NCBI RefSeq assembly: GCF_902148855.1
Contig: NC_043963.1
Location: forward strand, 37,002,327-37,066,326
Source: Sphaeramia orbicularis
Lineage: Eukaryota > Chordata > Actinopteri > Kurtiformes > Apogonidae
Direction of reading: 5' to 3'
DNA length: 64,000 bases
Part shown: positions 11,283-24,341 of the stretch, one piece after another
Numbering within the stretch: position 1 is the stretch's first letter
Layout of the letters: the number at the start of each line of letters is the position of its first letter
Translations under genes and position numbers: made by a program
Notes under the pieces: generated by a model
What the model saw: only the letters and a program-made list of their open reading frames with translations
What the model was told of the DNA's origin: nothing
The model's database searches: none

Positions 11283-14200
11283 TTATCTGTCATGTAGAGG
11301 AGAACCAGCAGACATGTCAAAGCTGATTGGTACAAATCTCTGAAAAAAAAGAAAAGAAAGGAAAGAGAAACACATTATATGATGGATCACATTGTATATG
11401 CAATAAAGGACCTAAATGTGAAGCTTGTTGGGCTGTAACACTGCACAGGTTTTATTGTGATTTAAGATAAATACCTGTTTTATTCAAAACCTGGTATAGT
11501 GTGAAAGTTACATTGTTTTGGCAGCGATTCTCTGTTGTTTCCTCAATATTTCTACATCAATTTATGTTTTTCAAACATTACCTCTGAATTTTAATGTCGA
11601 AATTTATGACACAGATTAAGATAAATCAGGGGTCTTAAACATATTTCAGGAAAAAAAAAAGACCCCCATCCCCCCAGGTCAAAGAGAGCTGGGACCTAAA
11701 ACTATACCACAACAAGGTACAGGTCAGTCTATGGTGCAGTGACAGAATAAACAGAAATTGTTGTCCCTATAATACCAAATACATACATTATATAATATCA
11801 AATTACTAAAAAAAAATAATCAGTGTCAAATTAATATTGTAATAGTTTAATTTTCAATAGTCACAGTCACTGATGGAATTGAATAGTTAAGCTTAATTAC
11901 ATGGGTCCATGTAAAGAAGATACAAAACTTTGTGCCTCAGTATTGTCTTAAATGTTTGTTGTTTTTTTATAATTTGTATGAGCTAATGTTGTTGGACACA
12001 TTAATACTTTAAAATATTATCAGAAATAATTTGGAAGCACCTGTTGAGGATTCGCTAGGACCTGTTTTATACCATGCTGATAAATCCATGACTTTCCTCT
12101 GACACCACCAGAAAACAGCCTGTTCATGTGAATGTTTGGGATGAAATTATAACCAAATGTTTAGCATCTCCAAATGTTTGGGTATCACAAAGATACTTAT
12201 ATTTTATGTGGTCTCAAAAAGAAAACCAGTAATAAACTGAAGGCCATTTGTTCTATAATCACATATTTATCATTTCTGCAGGTATCAGCAAAACTAATTT
12301 AATGCTTTTTAAAGCCACTTTAAACAAATTCAATGCCTATGTCCAACTGCAGATACAGTTTTATGACGGTTTACTGTCGACAGGTTTTAACCAGGGTCTG
12401 AATAGTCCCTCCTCCTATCACTTCTGCTGAAACTTGGATTTTCCCATTTTTCCAACATTTGCTAATATTCCCTCCACTCTTTCGCCATGGCATGAACACA
12501 CTCATAGCATGTTGCGTTCCAAGCATCCGGTGCTGTGACTTTGTTTATCGGCCAAAAATAATAGTCAATTAAAAAGGTTCCACCTGTCAATCATCACACT
12601 ATACTTCCAATCAAAATTATTAAATGCTTATATAATCCAAATAAATCATGAATAACAAAGCTATTTTTCCATCAAGTGTATTTAACTTTTTAATGCCTCT
12701 GGACATCGAATTTAACGCTTTTTAATGCCATTTAAGGCCTTAATTTTCACAAAATTTATTAAATGACTTAATGGTTTTTAATGACCCACAGAAACCCTGT
12801 TCAATGCTGAATGTTTCCCTCCAAACAGCGATTCACTTACTGTAGACTCGTCAAAGTGCAGGATGGAGGCCAGTGGGTTTCCACAGCGAGGCCGAGGGGG
12901 GACAAACCCGGAAGCGTCCGGGACAGATGCCGAGGTGTAGGTGGCCACCTCCTCATCCAATCGCAGGTCCTCCAGAGGAGGAAGACGTTTACGCAGCATG
13001 GCCACTGCAGGATTGACAGCACAACTCTTCTGACCAATGAGATCTGTAAAGCACACACCTGTACTTAGTCAAATATTCAGGAATACTAATTGTGGCATTT
13101 TTAGTTACACACACTAAAATAAATTCACCTCTGTGCAGGGTCTGAACAGAAGTACTGAACTGTTGGTTCGGTTCTGACACCGGTAATGTCTCTTTACAGC
13201 TGCGAGACTCCTCCTCCTCCTGCTTCTTAAAATATGGAGCTCTGAAGAGCTTTTTGCCCGTTGAAAAAAATATGACGGACTCCCTCTCTGAAGCCTGGAT
13301 GAACGGCTGTCCTCCTCTAGTCCTCTCCTGCTCCTCATCCTCATTGGCTTCAGTCATTGCTACCATTTCTTCAAAGTGGGAATTAGCCTAAAGGTACAAA
13401 ACAACACACTTAGTTTCTTGTAATAATTTGATAACACTTACGAAGACAGTGATTAAATGTAGAGCGGAGGAGAGTTTCAGTGTTTGTCTTACAACTGAGG
13501 ACTGAACTGGAAGCTGCTCTGCTTGTGTCTCAGGGACTTGGTCTGTCACATCCGAGCTCTGCTCATCAGGATCAACAAATAATCTCTGAACGACCCCCTA
13601 CAATAGAGAAAGGGAAACAAATCTTAAATGACAAATGACTTGACATGACCTAAACATTGATCACATATAACCAAAATCACAATAATACAACAATAACGTG
13701 ACGCTTGAAGCACAAATCACATAAACCCAATAAAATGCAAAGATCGCTGGCACTACGAAAATTGTGGGTCATGTCATAATCACAATATCTATAAAAATGA
13801 GGGCAAAATTGTTTTGTTTTTTTCATACTGTCTTGCCCTGTGTTGATTTACAAACATGAAAGATAATTCAGATTTTGAAAGAATCTACTACTTGAGTTTT
13901 TTGTTTACATGCTTAGCCCTGCTTTAGATTAAAAATACATTTGTTTAAAGATCCTCTGAACAGGTTAAAGGAATCTGTCCTAATATTCTGTCCTCACCTC
14001 TTGGTCTGGCTGAATGTTTGTCTTGCAGCCCTTCAGTCCGGGTGTGATTGCATACGGTGACTGCTGTGATGACATATGCCACTTCTGAAAAACAGTATCA
14101 TTGTAAAAGCGACTGCAGGAAATATGCCAAACAGGTGGCAACTCCAAGTTATGACTAACGTCCACTCCAAAAATCCGTATTTAGAATGGAGAAAGGGAAA

Positions 14201-14925
14201 ATAAAAACTTGTAGAATGACTGAAATATATAAGTCTGTGTAATGTTGCTAGAAAATTATTCACCTTAAAAAAGCTGTTTTCTGGTGTACTTTTTGTAAAT
14301 GTCCATTATTAAAACTAAGCTGGATAGAGTCGTGTTGATTTAATCTGTATCTAAACTATCAGCCTCCTGCACCATTTAACTCTTTCAGTGCCATGGGCCA
14401 ATTAAATCGGCTTTACGAAAACAACCTGTAAAGTGCCACGGGCCGATCAGATCGGCTTTGGAGAACACGCCACATTTGTGTACAAACAAACCATCCACCC
14501 CCATTTCTTTCTCACATTTCGATGACGTTCTTTCTGTGTCCCCCTTTTGAGACCAAGCAGACGGGAATTTGAGGTCACGTGACCGAATAATATTTTTATA
14601 TCTTTTTAATGTCTCTTATTCTCCGGTGTTTCATCAGAGGGAGCCCTCCATGCCGGGGGGCGGCTGTGGACTCCGGGGGCTGTGGCGCCTTCTCTCACTG
14701 GGGTCCGCTCCTTTCTGGTGGGTGGGGGTCCCAGTTGGCCCTCTCCCACTAGTTGGGATGCGGGGCTGTGTTGCTGGTGCCTGGTCGCCGGCTGCATCCT
14801 GGTGCGGATGGCTCCCTGAGATAGCGCCTCCTAAATTGATGTTTTACTTTTACTTGTACATTTTTGTTCTGGTCTACCCGTGCTCAGTCAGTCTTCTTAA
14901 GTATGTGTGAGCTTGTGGGTTTGCA

Positions 14926-14963
<38 letters not shown>

Positions 14964-17900
14964 GGTGAGTGGGTGGGTGTGGGTGGGGGGCGGTACTGAT
15001 TTTTAAACTGATATGTAAAGCACTTTGTGCTACAGTTTTTAATGTATGAAAAGTGCTATATAAATAAAGATTATTATTATTATTATAAATTATGCAAATT
15101 ACGATCAATAATGAATCGGCTGCGTCCGGTGCGTTTTGAATCTAATCAGCAATCGGTCGGATGTTACCGAGCGGTTTCCTGCAGGATTCTTCAAATATTA
15201 TAAAAACGACGCGAAATACTGAAAAACGGCCAAATTCTGTGGCACTTTTAAGGCTTATTAGCCCCTTAACTGTCTGGCACTTAAAGAGTTAATATCACAT
15301 TGATTAAGACAATGTGAACATACTCTGTCAGGGGTGTCAAACATGTGGCCCTGGGGACAAATGTGGCCCGCCAAAGTGTCCATTCAGGCCTATGGGATGA
15401 ATTTGTGAAATGCAAAAATTACACTTAAGATATTAACTATCATTTTAGTTCAGGTTCCACGTACAGACTAATGCAATCTCAAATGGGTCACATCAGTAAA
15501 ATACTATCATAATAATCTATAAATAATGATAACTCCAAATTTTTCTCTTTGTAAATGTAAACATTTTCCTGTAATTTTCCTGTATTTATACTAAAACAAT
15601 CATTTCACAAAAAATGTTAATAACCTGAACAAATATGAACAACCTGAAATATTTTAAGAGAAGTAATTGTAATTTTAACAATATTGTGCCTGTTACTAAA
15701 TGTTTTGTGTATTTGTAGATCCACTGTGATCTGTAAGTTGTAATGTACATGTGTACATGATACACTGAGGCAGAATATTGTTAAAATTGCACTTCTTTCC
15801 TACAGGTTTCTACAAGTTACATTTAAGACTTTTTAAGACTACTTAGAACACAATTTAATACCCATTTCACAGCCTATTCAATGGCCATACTGGCAAAAAT
15901 TTGTGACCTCTAGAATATAGGAAAATATATTTATCTATATCTGCAGAGATTGAATATTACATACATACTGTACACAGAAGTGAATGCTCTGTGGTCATTT
16001 CTCACCAGAGGCTGCCAAGTTAGGAATAATTGGTTCCTACTTACCTCCACCAAGGAGGTTATGTTTTTGTCGGCGCTGGTTTGTCTGTGTGCAAGATAAC
16101 TCAAAAAGTTATGGATGGATTTGGATGAAAATTTCAGGAAATGTTGATACCGGCACAAGGAACAAATGATTCAATTTTGGTGATCAGGGGTGGGGGAGCC
16201 ACTGATCTGCCTTGGTGGAGGTCTGCGCTCTCCGAGTGCTTCTAATTTCAATATAAATTGTCAGGTTGGAACGGGTGGAACTGAGGTGACTAACGTTAGT
16301 TCCTTTGCAGCTTGGACATTTAAACACAATACAGCAAACAAGTTTATGGCAACATAAATTAAGACCTACCATATCAAATTTAATACCTTTTAAAGACTTT
16401 TTTAAGGTATTAAATGCAGATTTGTAAATTCAAGACTTTTAAGACTTTTTAAGACCCTGCGGGAACCCTGTCTTAAGGAATTTTAGGCTGTTCATGTTAT
16501 TTACATTGTTTTAAAGGACAGTTTGTAAATGTAAACATTTTCATTATGGGAGGGAAGTTTGGAGTTGACATTATTTATATACCATTATTTTACTGGTCCA
16601 GCCAACTTCAGACCAAATGTGGCCCCTGAAACTAAAATGAGTTTGACACCTATGCTCTATGTCTACATACCCTGGAGGACATGGGCTGATGTCTGGTGTC
16701 TTGGACTCTCTGTGGAGTCCATATCTTCAGTGGAGTCTCTGTCTTTGGTACCACTACGGATAAAACACCAGCGTCAGATTGTGTCCAAATAAATAAAGAG
16801 ATGGAACTGAATTAAGACATTACCCAGAGCAACAAAAGCGCCTCTTACCCACTGGACCTCCATTTGGCTTGGCATGACTTTTTTTAACTGGCACTCTCTG
16901 GGCCTGAGAAAAAAAAGCGACAGAGCAAAGGAGCTTGTGTCATGTCACAAAACAAGAAAGAGAACAAGCAGGCACACAAGCACATGCAAAGTGTACATAC
17001 TGTGTAGATTGAGGTGCCTCTGCCTGAAGGACGCACAGAGATTCGGGGTGTGACACCGATGGGTCCTGCAGCTTTGACCCCCTCAGTCTGCAGGATACTC
17101 TGCAGCGCAGCGGGGTCTGGAGAGAACTGGACCGATTTAACACATCCTGTAAGAAAAGCAGCAAGAATGCACACAATGAAATCCACAACCTGTTCTCCTT
17201 CTCCCTACCATTAACTTTCTGTTACATTTCATGACTTTAAAAACATGGTGACGAGTAACTTGATTTGAATTGGTGATTCCACTAAATAAAAGAAAATGAT
17301 GAATTCAGGGTAAAAAGGAGAAGTGGTGCAACAACAGTAAGTATATCTTACCCCGTGCTCCTCCATTTGTCTCCGCACAATCTTTTTTAACCGGCACTCT
17401 CTGAGGCTGGAAAAAAAAACAAAACAAACAAACAGTGAAATGAAAGTCAGTTTGTCTTTCAAAATGAATAGAATAACTAAACCGCAGAAGAGAAAATGTG
17501 ACGGAAAATGTAACAAGATTGAACAAATAACCTTCACAAGTCACATCAATTTAGTGTCAGGACTTATAATATGTGTTCTGAACACTTTGAAGGAATTTAA
17601 TTATAGAGAACTGAAGTCCCGCCCCTTCCACTGTGTCCCAAAGGACCTTCCTATAAGTGGTGGTCAATGGCAAGACAGGATTTTTTTGATCTTGTGTGAA
17701 TTGTGTCATTGACACATATGTTTGTCAATTAAAAGACAATTTTACAAGACTGTTACAGTTTGTTGTTAAAATTGCAACATCTAATTGTGTCTTGACACAG
17801 CTCAGTGGACTGCATTCCTTCTCGCATGTGATACATATCACCAAAACAGCTGTTACTCAGCATATTTCACCGTTTTCTTCAAGGAGGAGGTGACAAAGCA

Positions 17901-20900
17901 TCAAAAGAAGTGAAAATCACTACAAGCTCACTCATACTGAAGAATTCATGGAGAGAGACAGTTCTGATGGTGTCACCTCTGCGACTTTCGGGTATGTAGT
18001 CTGTGTATTTATGTGTTTTTACTGGCTGATACTTCAGTTTTACCACAAACTGTGACTTTCTTGGAAAATTATCTTTGAAACTGACAAACATCACATGTGT
18101 AAATGATGGCATTATTCAAACAGAACCAAAAAATGTTTGTTTTTCACCACTGACTGTAATTCAGTGTTTCCAAAATAAAATCCCAATGGACAGAACTTCA
18201 GTTCTCTATACATATTTCTGTGAAACTTTCTGTGTATTTACTACTGAGGCTATGATACCAGTGAGAATCATAATTGTCCCTGGGTCTGTTTTCACACCTG
18301 CTGCCTTCAGTTAGTTTGAATGAACCTATTGTGAGCGTACTCCTTAGTCTTGTTTGTTTGGGTGTGAACATAGTATTCACACTCCACTGTGGGTCAAAAC
18401 AACCCACAGTCGAAGACGTGGCGTCAGCCCGCTACGATATTAGTGGTAGGAATAGAAACCGAAAACACAAGCACATGCAAAGTGTACGTACTGTGTAGAT
18501 TGAGGTACCACTGCCTGAAGGACGCACAGAGATTCGGGGTGTGACACCGATGGGTCCTGCAGCTTTCACCCCCTCATTCTGCAGGATACTCTGCAGTGCA
18601 GCGGGGTCTGGAGAGAACTGCACCTTTTTAACACATCCTGTAAGAAAAGCAGCAAGGATTCAGACACATGGAGAATCTTTACATTAGACTTTGTGCCATT
18701 TTCCCAACATTTCCCTTAGTTTTGTTACATTTCACATAAAAAGATGACGAATGACCATACTTTGAATTAGTGATTAGACTAAATATATTTTATGTCATTT
18801 TCGGCTCCTGTAACTTATGCTGAAGATCGTTCTTTGTTTCAGCTATGTCTCTGTTAAATTACAGATATTTGCATGACTATATCCAAAGACGATTTACTTC
18901 ATGAATGACAAGACCCAAAAGAGACAAGATTCATCTGATGTTAGGTTGTCCTCATTTTGATGGTGATAACAGGTTAATTTAAACATAATCTCATTAAGTC
19001 ATCGTGCTATATTTATTCATCACAAAGAGTTACTGCCTTAAAGAACTATTTGTTTTTTCTTACATATAACTGTATGTTTCCATAAATGCTAAATTGTACA
19101 AAATATACTGTGTATAAGTCAGTATATGCGTTATAACTTGTAATGCACCGTTTTAACTGTATTAGATATACATAGCTTTATTACCTCCACCAAGGAGGTT
19201 ATGTTTTCATCGGGATTCGTCTGTTTGTTTGTCTGTTAGCAAGATAACTCAAAAAGTTATGGAAAGATTTCATTTTCAGGAAATGTTGATACTGGCACAA
19301 GGAACAAATGATTCAATTTCGGTGGTGATTGGGGGGGGGGGGATTTGTCTTGGCGGAGGTCTGCGCTCTCCGAGTGCTTTTCTAGTTTCATCTGCGATCA
19401 TAAACTGAATGAATTACACATTAGGTTCCCTTTTTCTTTTTAGCTTCCTTGTTCCGCTAACCTGTACTGGGTCCAGCTTTCTGTTGACTCTTGAGGACAG
19501 AGACTCGCTGTGGCTGCAAATTTAAGGGAAAAAAAAAAAAGAAGAAAGAAACAGAAAAACAGGCAGATGATCAGTGGGCAGTCTCATGATCTGCCTTTCA
19601 ATGACATTTGTCAATGTCATTATCTGCACAAAGAAAATGCATTGAGTTTATGAAGCCACTATAATGACCTCATCTTACCAGATAGTTATACGGCTTGGAC
19701 TGTGGACTTGCAGATACGAGGCCAGTGGTGCTTACTCCCTCATTTCGGAGGATACTGAGCAAAGCTGCAGGATCAAGTTGGAAGGTCTCGACTTTATCTG
19801 AAATACAAAGAAATAAACCTTATACAAGTGTTGACAACTATTCAATAAGCTGTCAACAAATACATGTCAAATCCAAAGTGAAGTCTGACAGGTAATCAAG
19901 AAAACTGTGATATCTTTAGTTTTCTAATGAATAAGTTTTAAGTATGTTGTTGCTCAAGTAAGATTGATTCCATTACATGAAGAATATGAGGCCGATAACA
20001 GAACTAATCAAATATACATATACCATTGTAGAAGATGTTGGCCATATCTGTGACTGATGGCACTAAATGTACACAACTGTACATAGTGATATAATCAAAT
20101 GATCCAATATAAACCACAACATTAAGATTCACAAGGCTGATTATTTGGCATTTTGAGATATTTACCACTGCCTGATTATTTTTGTGTATTTGTACATTTT
20201 TTGTGTGAAGTATCTTTTATTAAGTGTTTTTTTTTTTTTTTATTCCCTTACACTTATTGTTGTTTTCTTTTATTTCCTTTTTTCACTGTTATTAAGTTTT
20301 TCTGTCAATACTGTTTGTCCTCTTGAAAATGTATAATATTTCTAATAAAGGATTATTTTACAAAGCAAGTTTAACTCACTGTGTCACTGAAAAACTAGAA
20401 CAGATCTTTCAAGGTGGAATGTTTTGTTCCCTGCTATTGCATGAGCTAATGCTGTGAATCAGTCAAAACACTATAAATGCCTGACCTTTTACTACTGTGT
20501 TTGTTTCACTGGTTCTCCCAAATGGTTTTAACATTTTAGTAATGATTTAATTGTCAAGCATTTAATACAAGTTTACAGATTTCTAGTGAATTATATACTG
20601 GTATTGTATTTTCTCACTGTACATAGTTCAGGTACACTCCAGATACATTACACATATGAAATATTAGTGCTATCATTTTAAAGTGTCTTTAAAACACAAT
20701 AACATGACATGGTTGGTACACTGACTTTTCACTTTAAGAGGTGATAGGAGTTGAGTTGGCAGTTTTTCAATTCATTCCAGGACATATTTATGTTCAGATT
20801 GCTAAAAGAATGTAGATTTAAGCATCTGAGATGACATATGAACGTGTCCTGAGTGATCAGATCTCAGTGTCTCGATACTTGATCTGATCATCCAGAACAC

Positions 20901-23900
20901 ATGTTAATGCCCAGTGTAAAACCGGACCAGTCTACACCGCTGTCTGCTCAACCGATACATAGTGTGCCATACACAGTGTTAAAAGTATTGAGAACTGTGA
21001 AGACGGTCTGGAAGTAATTTTTTCTACAATATACATTTTTCAGAAAAAAACTGTGATATGGAAGTCAAGAGATACATCAACTTTTAAAATCAGGATAACA
21101 ACAATAATGGATACCCTTCACTTAGAGAGGACCAGATACACACTTAACGACAAACTGGGAGAATATGAAAAACTTTGGAAACCAGTGATGTCATTTATGG
21201 AAGGGTCGGACAGATTAGATCCACTATATAAGCAGTAGTCCACAGCGTAGCACTATACCGAGCTATCTCAGTGGCTCTGGGGATGGGGAGGAGGGGTGGG
21301 GGTGGGGTGGGTGAGATGTTAAATTGTGTGTGTGTTTTTTTTCTCTCTTTCTTTCCTCTTTTCTCACTTTATCAATGCTATTTTCCTTTCCTTTTATTTC
21401 TGAATGCATGTTTGTTATGTTGATATTAAAAATGAAGCATAATGTACCAATCAGGGGATCTCAAATCTGTACTATCATAAGGCTTCGCAATAAAAAATAT
21501 CTGAATCAAGAACATGTTATTGTACAGCTGTGGCTGAAAAGAAGTTAAGGAGGAAAGTGGTTTTGAGCAAAAAAAAAAAAAAACCCAAAACAAAACAAAA
21601 CAGAAAAAACAAAACCAAAAAAAACCCAAACCAAAAAAACCTGTGATATTCAAAAAAATAAACACAATATCAACATATGCAATAAGCCCATATTGGCAAA
21701 GTAATATATCTAAGCTGGCTGTAAAACTGAAAAATAGTCAGAAAAAAAGACAATTAACTCACCAGTCACACTTTTTGCGGAATTACTTCGGAAATGCTGA
21801 CTTGCACTCGAGGTCTTAGATGCATCATTAAGGCTGAGGAGGTTCATGTCATCTGAACAGGTGTCTGCACTAACGGCAGCTTGTGCTGAGATATTCTGAT
21901 GCAGAACATTAGTGGGAGCAGAGGATGGAGGTTTAAACAAAACAGCTGAGGTCTTATGAGGTCCCATCTGTCCCGGCTTTTGTGAAATGCCTTCTGGACC
22001 CTTGGTGGACTTCCCATTGTCTTTTAACAGAGCCGATTGTTTGGAATTGATGCTTTTTGCTTTAAGATGAGAAATGCAAACATTTTTGTCGGAGTTGATA
22101 GTCCTTGTTTGCAGAGTAGTAAGAGGCTGCTGATTTTTTGAGGCTACTCTGGTGTTCTTTGGCTGAGACAGGTTGAAAGGTACAGGCCTTGTGCATGGCT
22201 TTTTCGATTTAGCTTTCCCCTGCAGCAAAAACAGAATATGATAAAGATGCAAAAAACATGGAATTTAACACATCATTTAACTTGGTGGAAGATTCAGAAA
22301 GACTTACAGTGAGGGGTTTCTCCTCCCATCTATGGTGGGACTGAGTGAATTCAGAAGGAGTCTGAAGATGAAGTGACTTTACAAGCACTGGAAGCCTGCT
22401 CACAGTTGGTCGCACAGGAGCCTTCCTGCTCTTTTCTGAACTTCTTGGATCATGGTTCTCAATATTTTGGTTCGGAGGGTGAGACGCCGACATGAGTTTG
22501 GAAGGCTTTGCTTCCCCTGCCATTTTGTTTTGTTCATTTTTTGTTCTGTGTAGTACAAAATAGTCAGTAAAAGACAGACGTAACCATCTTGGAATCTCAG
22601 TGGCACACACTCATTTTCATACAACTGACCTAAGGGCCTGGCCAAGCAAGTAATGGAGTGAGAAAGCTCTGCAGCAATACTAATCATTCCACATCTGTTT
22701 TTAAAAAATAATTTAGCAGCAACCATAATAGCTCACATTGTAGCTCTAAGCAACTTTAACATGCCATTAAGGAATTATAACCAAATATTTAACAAAACAT
22801 GAATTTATCATCACTGACAAAGTAATGGAGTGAGAAAAAATATACAGCAGTTATTCAAGGTTTGGAAAAAATACCAAAAAGTGCTGTTCCTCAAGGAAAG
22901 TGCAAATATTTAGCATACCACTTTTCTGAATATATAAGAGTACATTATGCCCAAAATGAAACTGATATCATTGTTATTTTAGTTTTAAAAGACATTAATT
23001 CATGGTAATGGAGTGAGAAAAAAAAGTAATGGAGTGAGGTGTTTTTTCAGTGTGATGCACCAGAATAATAATCAAAGACTTTATGAAGATACTAATAAAA
23101 TTATCAGTCTTTGGCCATATATGTTTCATTACTATGTTTAATACACATCTTTCTGCTGTTTTTTTTTTTTTTTTTTTTAAATAACATTCAAAATCATTAT
23201 ATTTGATTATTATGAAATATAACAGACATAGGCATACAGGGTGGGGAAGCAAAATTTACAATGAAAATTTAGTTGTTTTTTCTCAGCAGGCACTACGTCA
23301 ATTTTTTTGAAACCAAACATATATTGATGTCATAATCATACCTAACACTATTATCCATACCTTTTCAGAAACTTTTGCCCATATGAGTAATCAGGAAAGC
23401 AAACGTCCAAGAGTGTGTGATTTGCTGAATGCACTCTTCACACCAAAGGAGATTTCAAAAATAGTTGGAGTGTCCATAAAGACTGTTTATAATGGAAAGA
23501 AGAGAATGACTATGAGCAAAACTATTAAGAGAAAGTCTGGAAGATACTATTAAAGAAGAATGGGAGAAGTTGTCACCCGAATATTTGAGGAACACTTGCG
23601 CAAGTTTCAGGAAGCGTGTGAAGGCAGTTATTGAGAAAGGAGGACACATGGAAAAAAAACATTTTCTATTATGTAAATTTTCTTGTGGCAAATAAATTCT
23701 CATGACTTTCAATAAACTAATTGGTCATACACTGTCTTTCAATCCCTGCCTCAAAATATTGTAAATTTTCCTTCCCCACCCTGTATATTTTGAACATATT
23801 TATTCATACATTGCTATTTTCATTCTTAATTTACAACCTTTACTGTTCTTAATTTACACTGTATTCTCATATATTTTCTTATATATCGAGGTGTAATTCA

Positions 23901-24263
23901 GGTACAAATTAAATAAACAAGGTTTTAGAAACTTGAGATATATATCTTTCATGCTGAGTAGTCAAAAATATTGTTTTAGAGAAAAAAAAGAAATTGACCC
24001 TGATGTTCACTTTCGCTTGGCCAGGCCTTTAAATAAAATTACTAAAAGTTTTACCCTGAGCTGTCATTTGACAAATTGCATTTTACATTCTGTGCTACAA
24101 ATAAATTTAGACCAATCCCAAAAATACTACTGCACTTATCATAGAAGCAAGCTGTACAAAGTAATGTTATATCAATCCAATAGTTTGTAAAAAATCGTCA
24201 CCTCAGAATGTCTGTGCAGATTTTCTTCTGGCTTTGTTGACGAAGGACTGGAGAGGAATCCAT
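11283..24263 (-). CDS. troap: Tastin / trophinin-associated protein
   Basis: Cytoplasmic and spindle-associated protein; the mammalian orthologue binds trophinin and bystin and is needed for bipolar spindles. Fifteen coding exons (minus): 24263-24202, 22545-22308, 22219-21763, 19797-19679, 19513-19462, 18637-18492, 17406-17352, 17146-17001, 16903-16849, 16753-16671, 14084-13998, 13597-13493, 13387-13129, 13043-12841, 11339-11283. All phases agree and give 2,124 nt, 707 residues (human about 778). It starts MDSSPVLRQQSQKK. Family marks are NIENHDPR near the N-terminus, DPAAL..IL..EGV, QRVPVKK, VVQRLFVDPDEQ, and the conserved C-terminus LRLDEEVATYTS...GNPLASILHFDEST/RFVPISFD. A basic RPVPFNLSQPKN motif lies in exon 3. 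The DPAAL+QRVP exon pair is tandemly repeated. Gene assignment rests on remembered human tastin. Confidence 0.85.
12279..12799. mobile_element. hAT-like non-autonomous element
   Basis: The right end is CAGAAACCCTG and the left CAGGTATCAGC; the interior is full of inverted AATGC(C/T)TTTTTAATGCC-type motifs seen in abundant fish hAT-like repeats. No clean 8-bp duplication is visible. It ends about 41 bp from troap exon 14 (last intron). Confidence 0.4.
14376..15292. mobile_element. TTAA-flanked MITE containing a LINE/SINE-like insertion
   Basis: The ends are TTAACTCTTTCAGTGCCA and, inverted, TTAACTCTTTAAGTGCCA (one mismatch), both starting with TTAA. Within it, about 14,600-15,085 is a GC-rich insertion with a (TG)n tract (14,931-14,961), ending in AAAGTGCTATATAAATAAAG followed by (ATT)n. 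That tail is typical of fish L2-type LINEs and the SINEs that copy it. It lies in the troap intron between the exons at 16,671 and 14,084. Confidence 0.65.
15803..16470 (-). mobile_element. CAGGGTTCCC-type element, nested
   Basis: Read on the minus strand it starts CAGGGTTCCCGCAGGGTCTT and matches the copy at 43,673-44,113 over most of its length, including AATTTATATT(A/G)AAATTAG. The match is broken exactly where the element at 16,041-16,241 sits and resumes at GAACCA. The family is a hAT-like fish repeat rich in AAGTCTTAAA. Confidence 0.65.
16041..16241 (+). mobile_element. ACCTCCACCAAGGAGGT repeat, copy 1 (innermost)
   Basis: Starts with a hairpin-forming TTACCTCCACCAAGGAGG and ends GCGCTCTCCGAGTGCTT. 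The interior AAGATAACTCAAAAAGTTATGG is shared with the copy at 19,181-19,387. It belongs to a very abundant fish dispersed repeat whose class I cannot assign. Comparison with 43,673-44,113 gives its empty site. Confidence 0.7.
19181..19387 (+). mobile_element. ACCTCCACCAAGGAGGT repeat, copy 2
   Basis: Same family as 16,041-16,241, in the same orientation, ending CGAGTGCTTTTCTAG, with a run of about 12 G near 19,331-19,342. It lies in the troap intron between exons 19513-19462 and 18637-18492, about 75 bp from the former. Confidence 0.7.
21041..21240 (+). repeat. Probable L1-like LINE fragment (ORF2 C-terminus)
   Basis: The plus-strand frame reads TRYTLNDKLGEYEKLWKPVM then SFMEGSDRL and stops, resembling the extreme C-terminus of fish L1-type ORF2 proteins. 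The assignment is tentative. It is inside a troap intron, antisense to the gene. Confidence 0.4.
23237..23783 (+). mobile_element. Tc1/mariner-type element, internally deleted, copy 2
   Basis: TIRs CAGGGTGGGGAAGCAAAATT and inverted (one change in the right end), flanked by TA. Nearly identical along its length to 10,018-10,568, including the same internal deletion, so the two descend from one deletion derivative. It lies in troap intron 2, antisense. Confidence 0.85.
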
Positions 24264-24341
24264 GCTGACGACAAAAGGAAGAATCTACTGATGATCTGAA
24301 GGTGTGAGAAGAAGCAACAAATGGTACTCAATACATTAGAG

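Larger units (their letters stand above)
15329..16654. mobile_element. hAT-type element (outermost of a three-level nest)
   Basis: Left end CAGGGGTGTCAAAC; right end, inverted, CATAGGTGTCAAACTCATTT. The flanking 8-mers TACTCTGT and CTCTATGT are only an imperfect duplication (5 of 8), so the copy is old or the pairing is approximate. It contains the element at 15,803-16,470, which in turn contains 16,041-16,241. It ends about 15 nt from the splice donor of troap exon 16753-16671. Confidence 0.65.

Noticed and set aside
12778-12841. Read-through of troap exon 14 to a nearby stop (tail VSESLFGGKHS)
   Set aside because: A strong donor GTAAGT follows the exon, and the exon at 11339-11283 supplies the expected RFVPISFD C-terminus.
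14569-14910. 113-codon GC-rich frame
   Set aside because: It lies inside a LINE/SINE-like insertion with a repeat tail, and no domain is recognisable.
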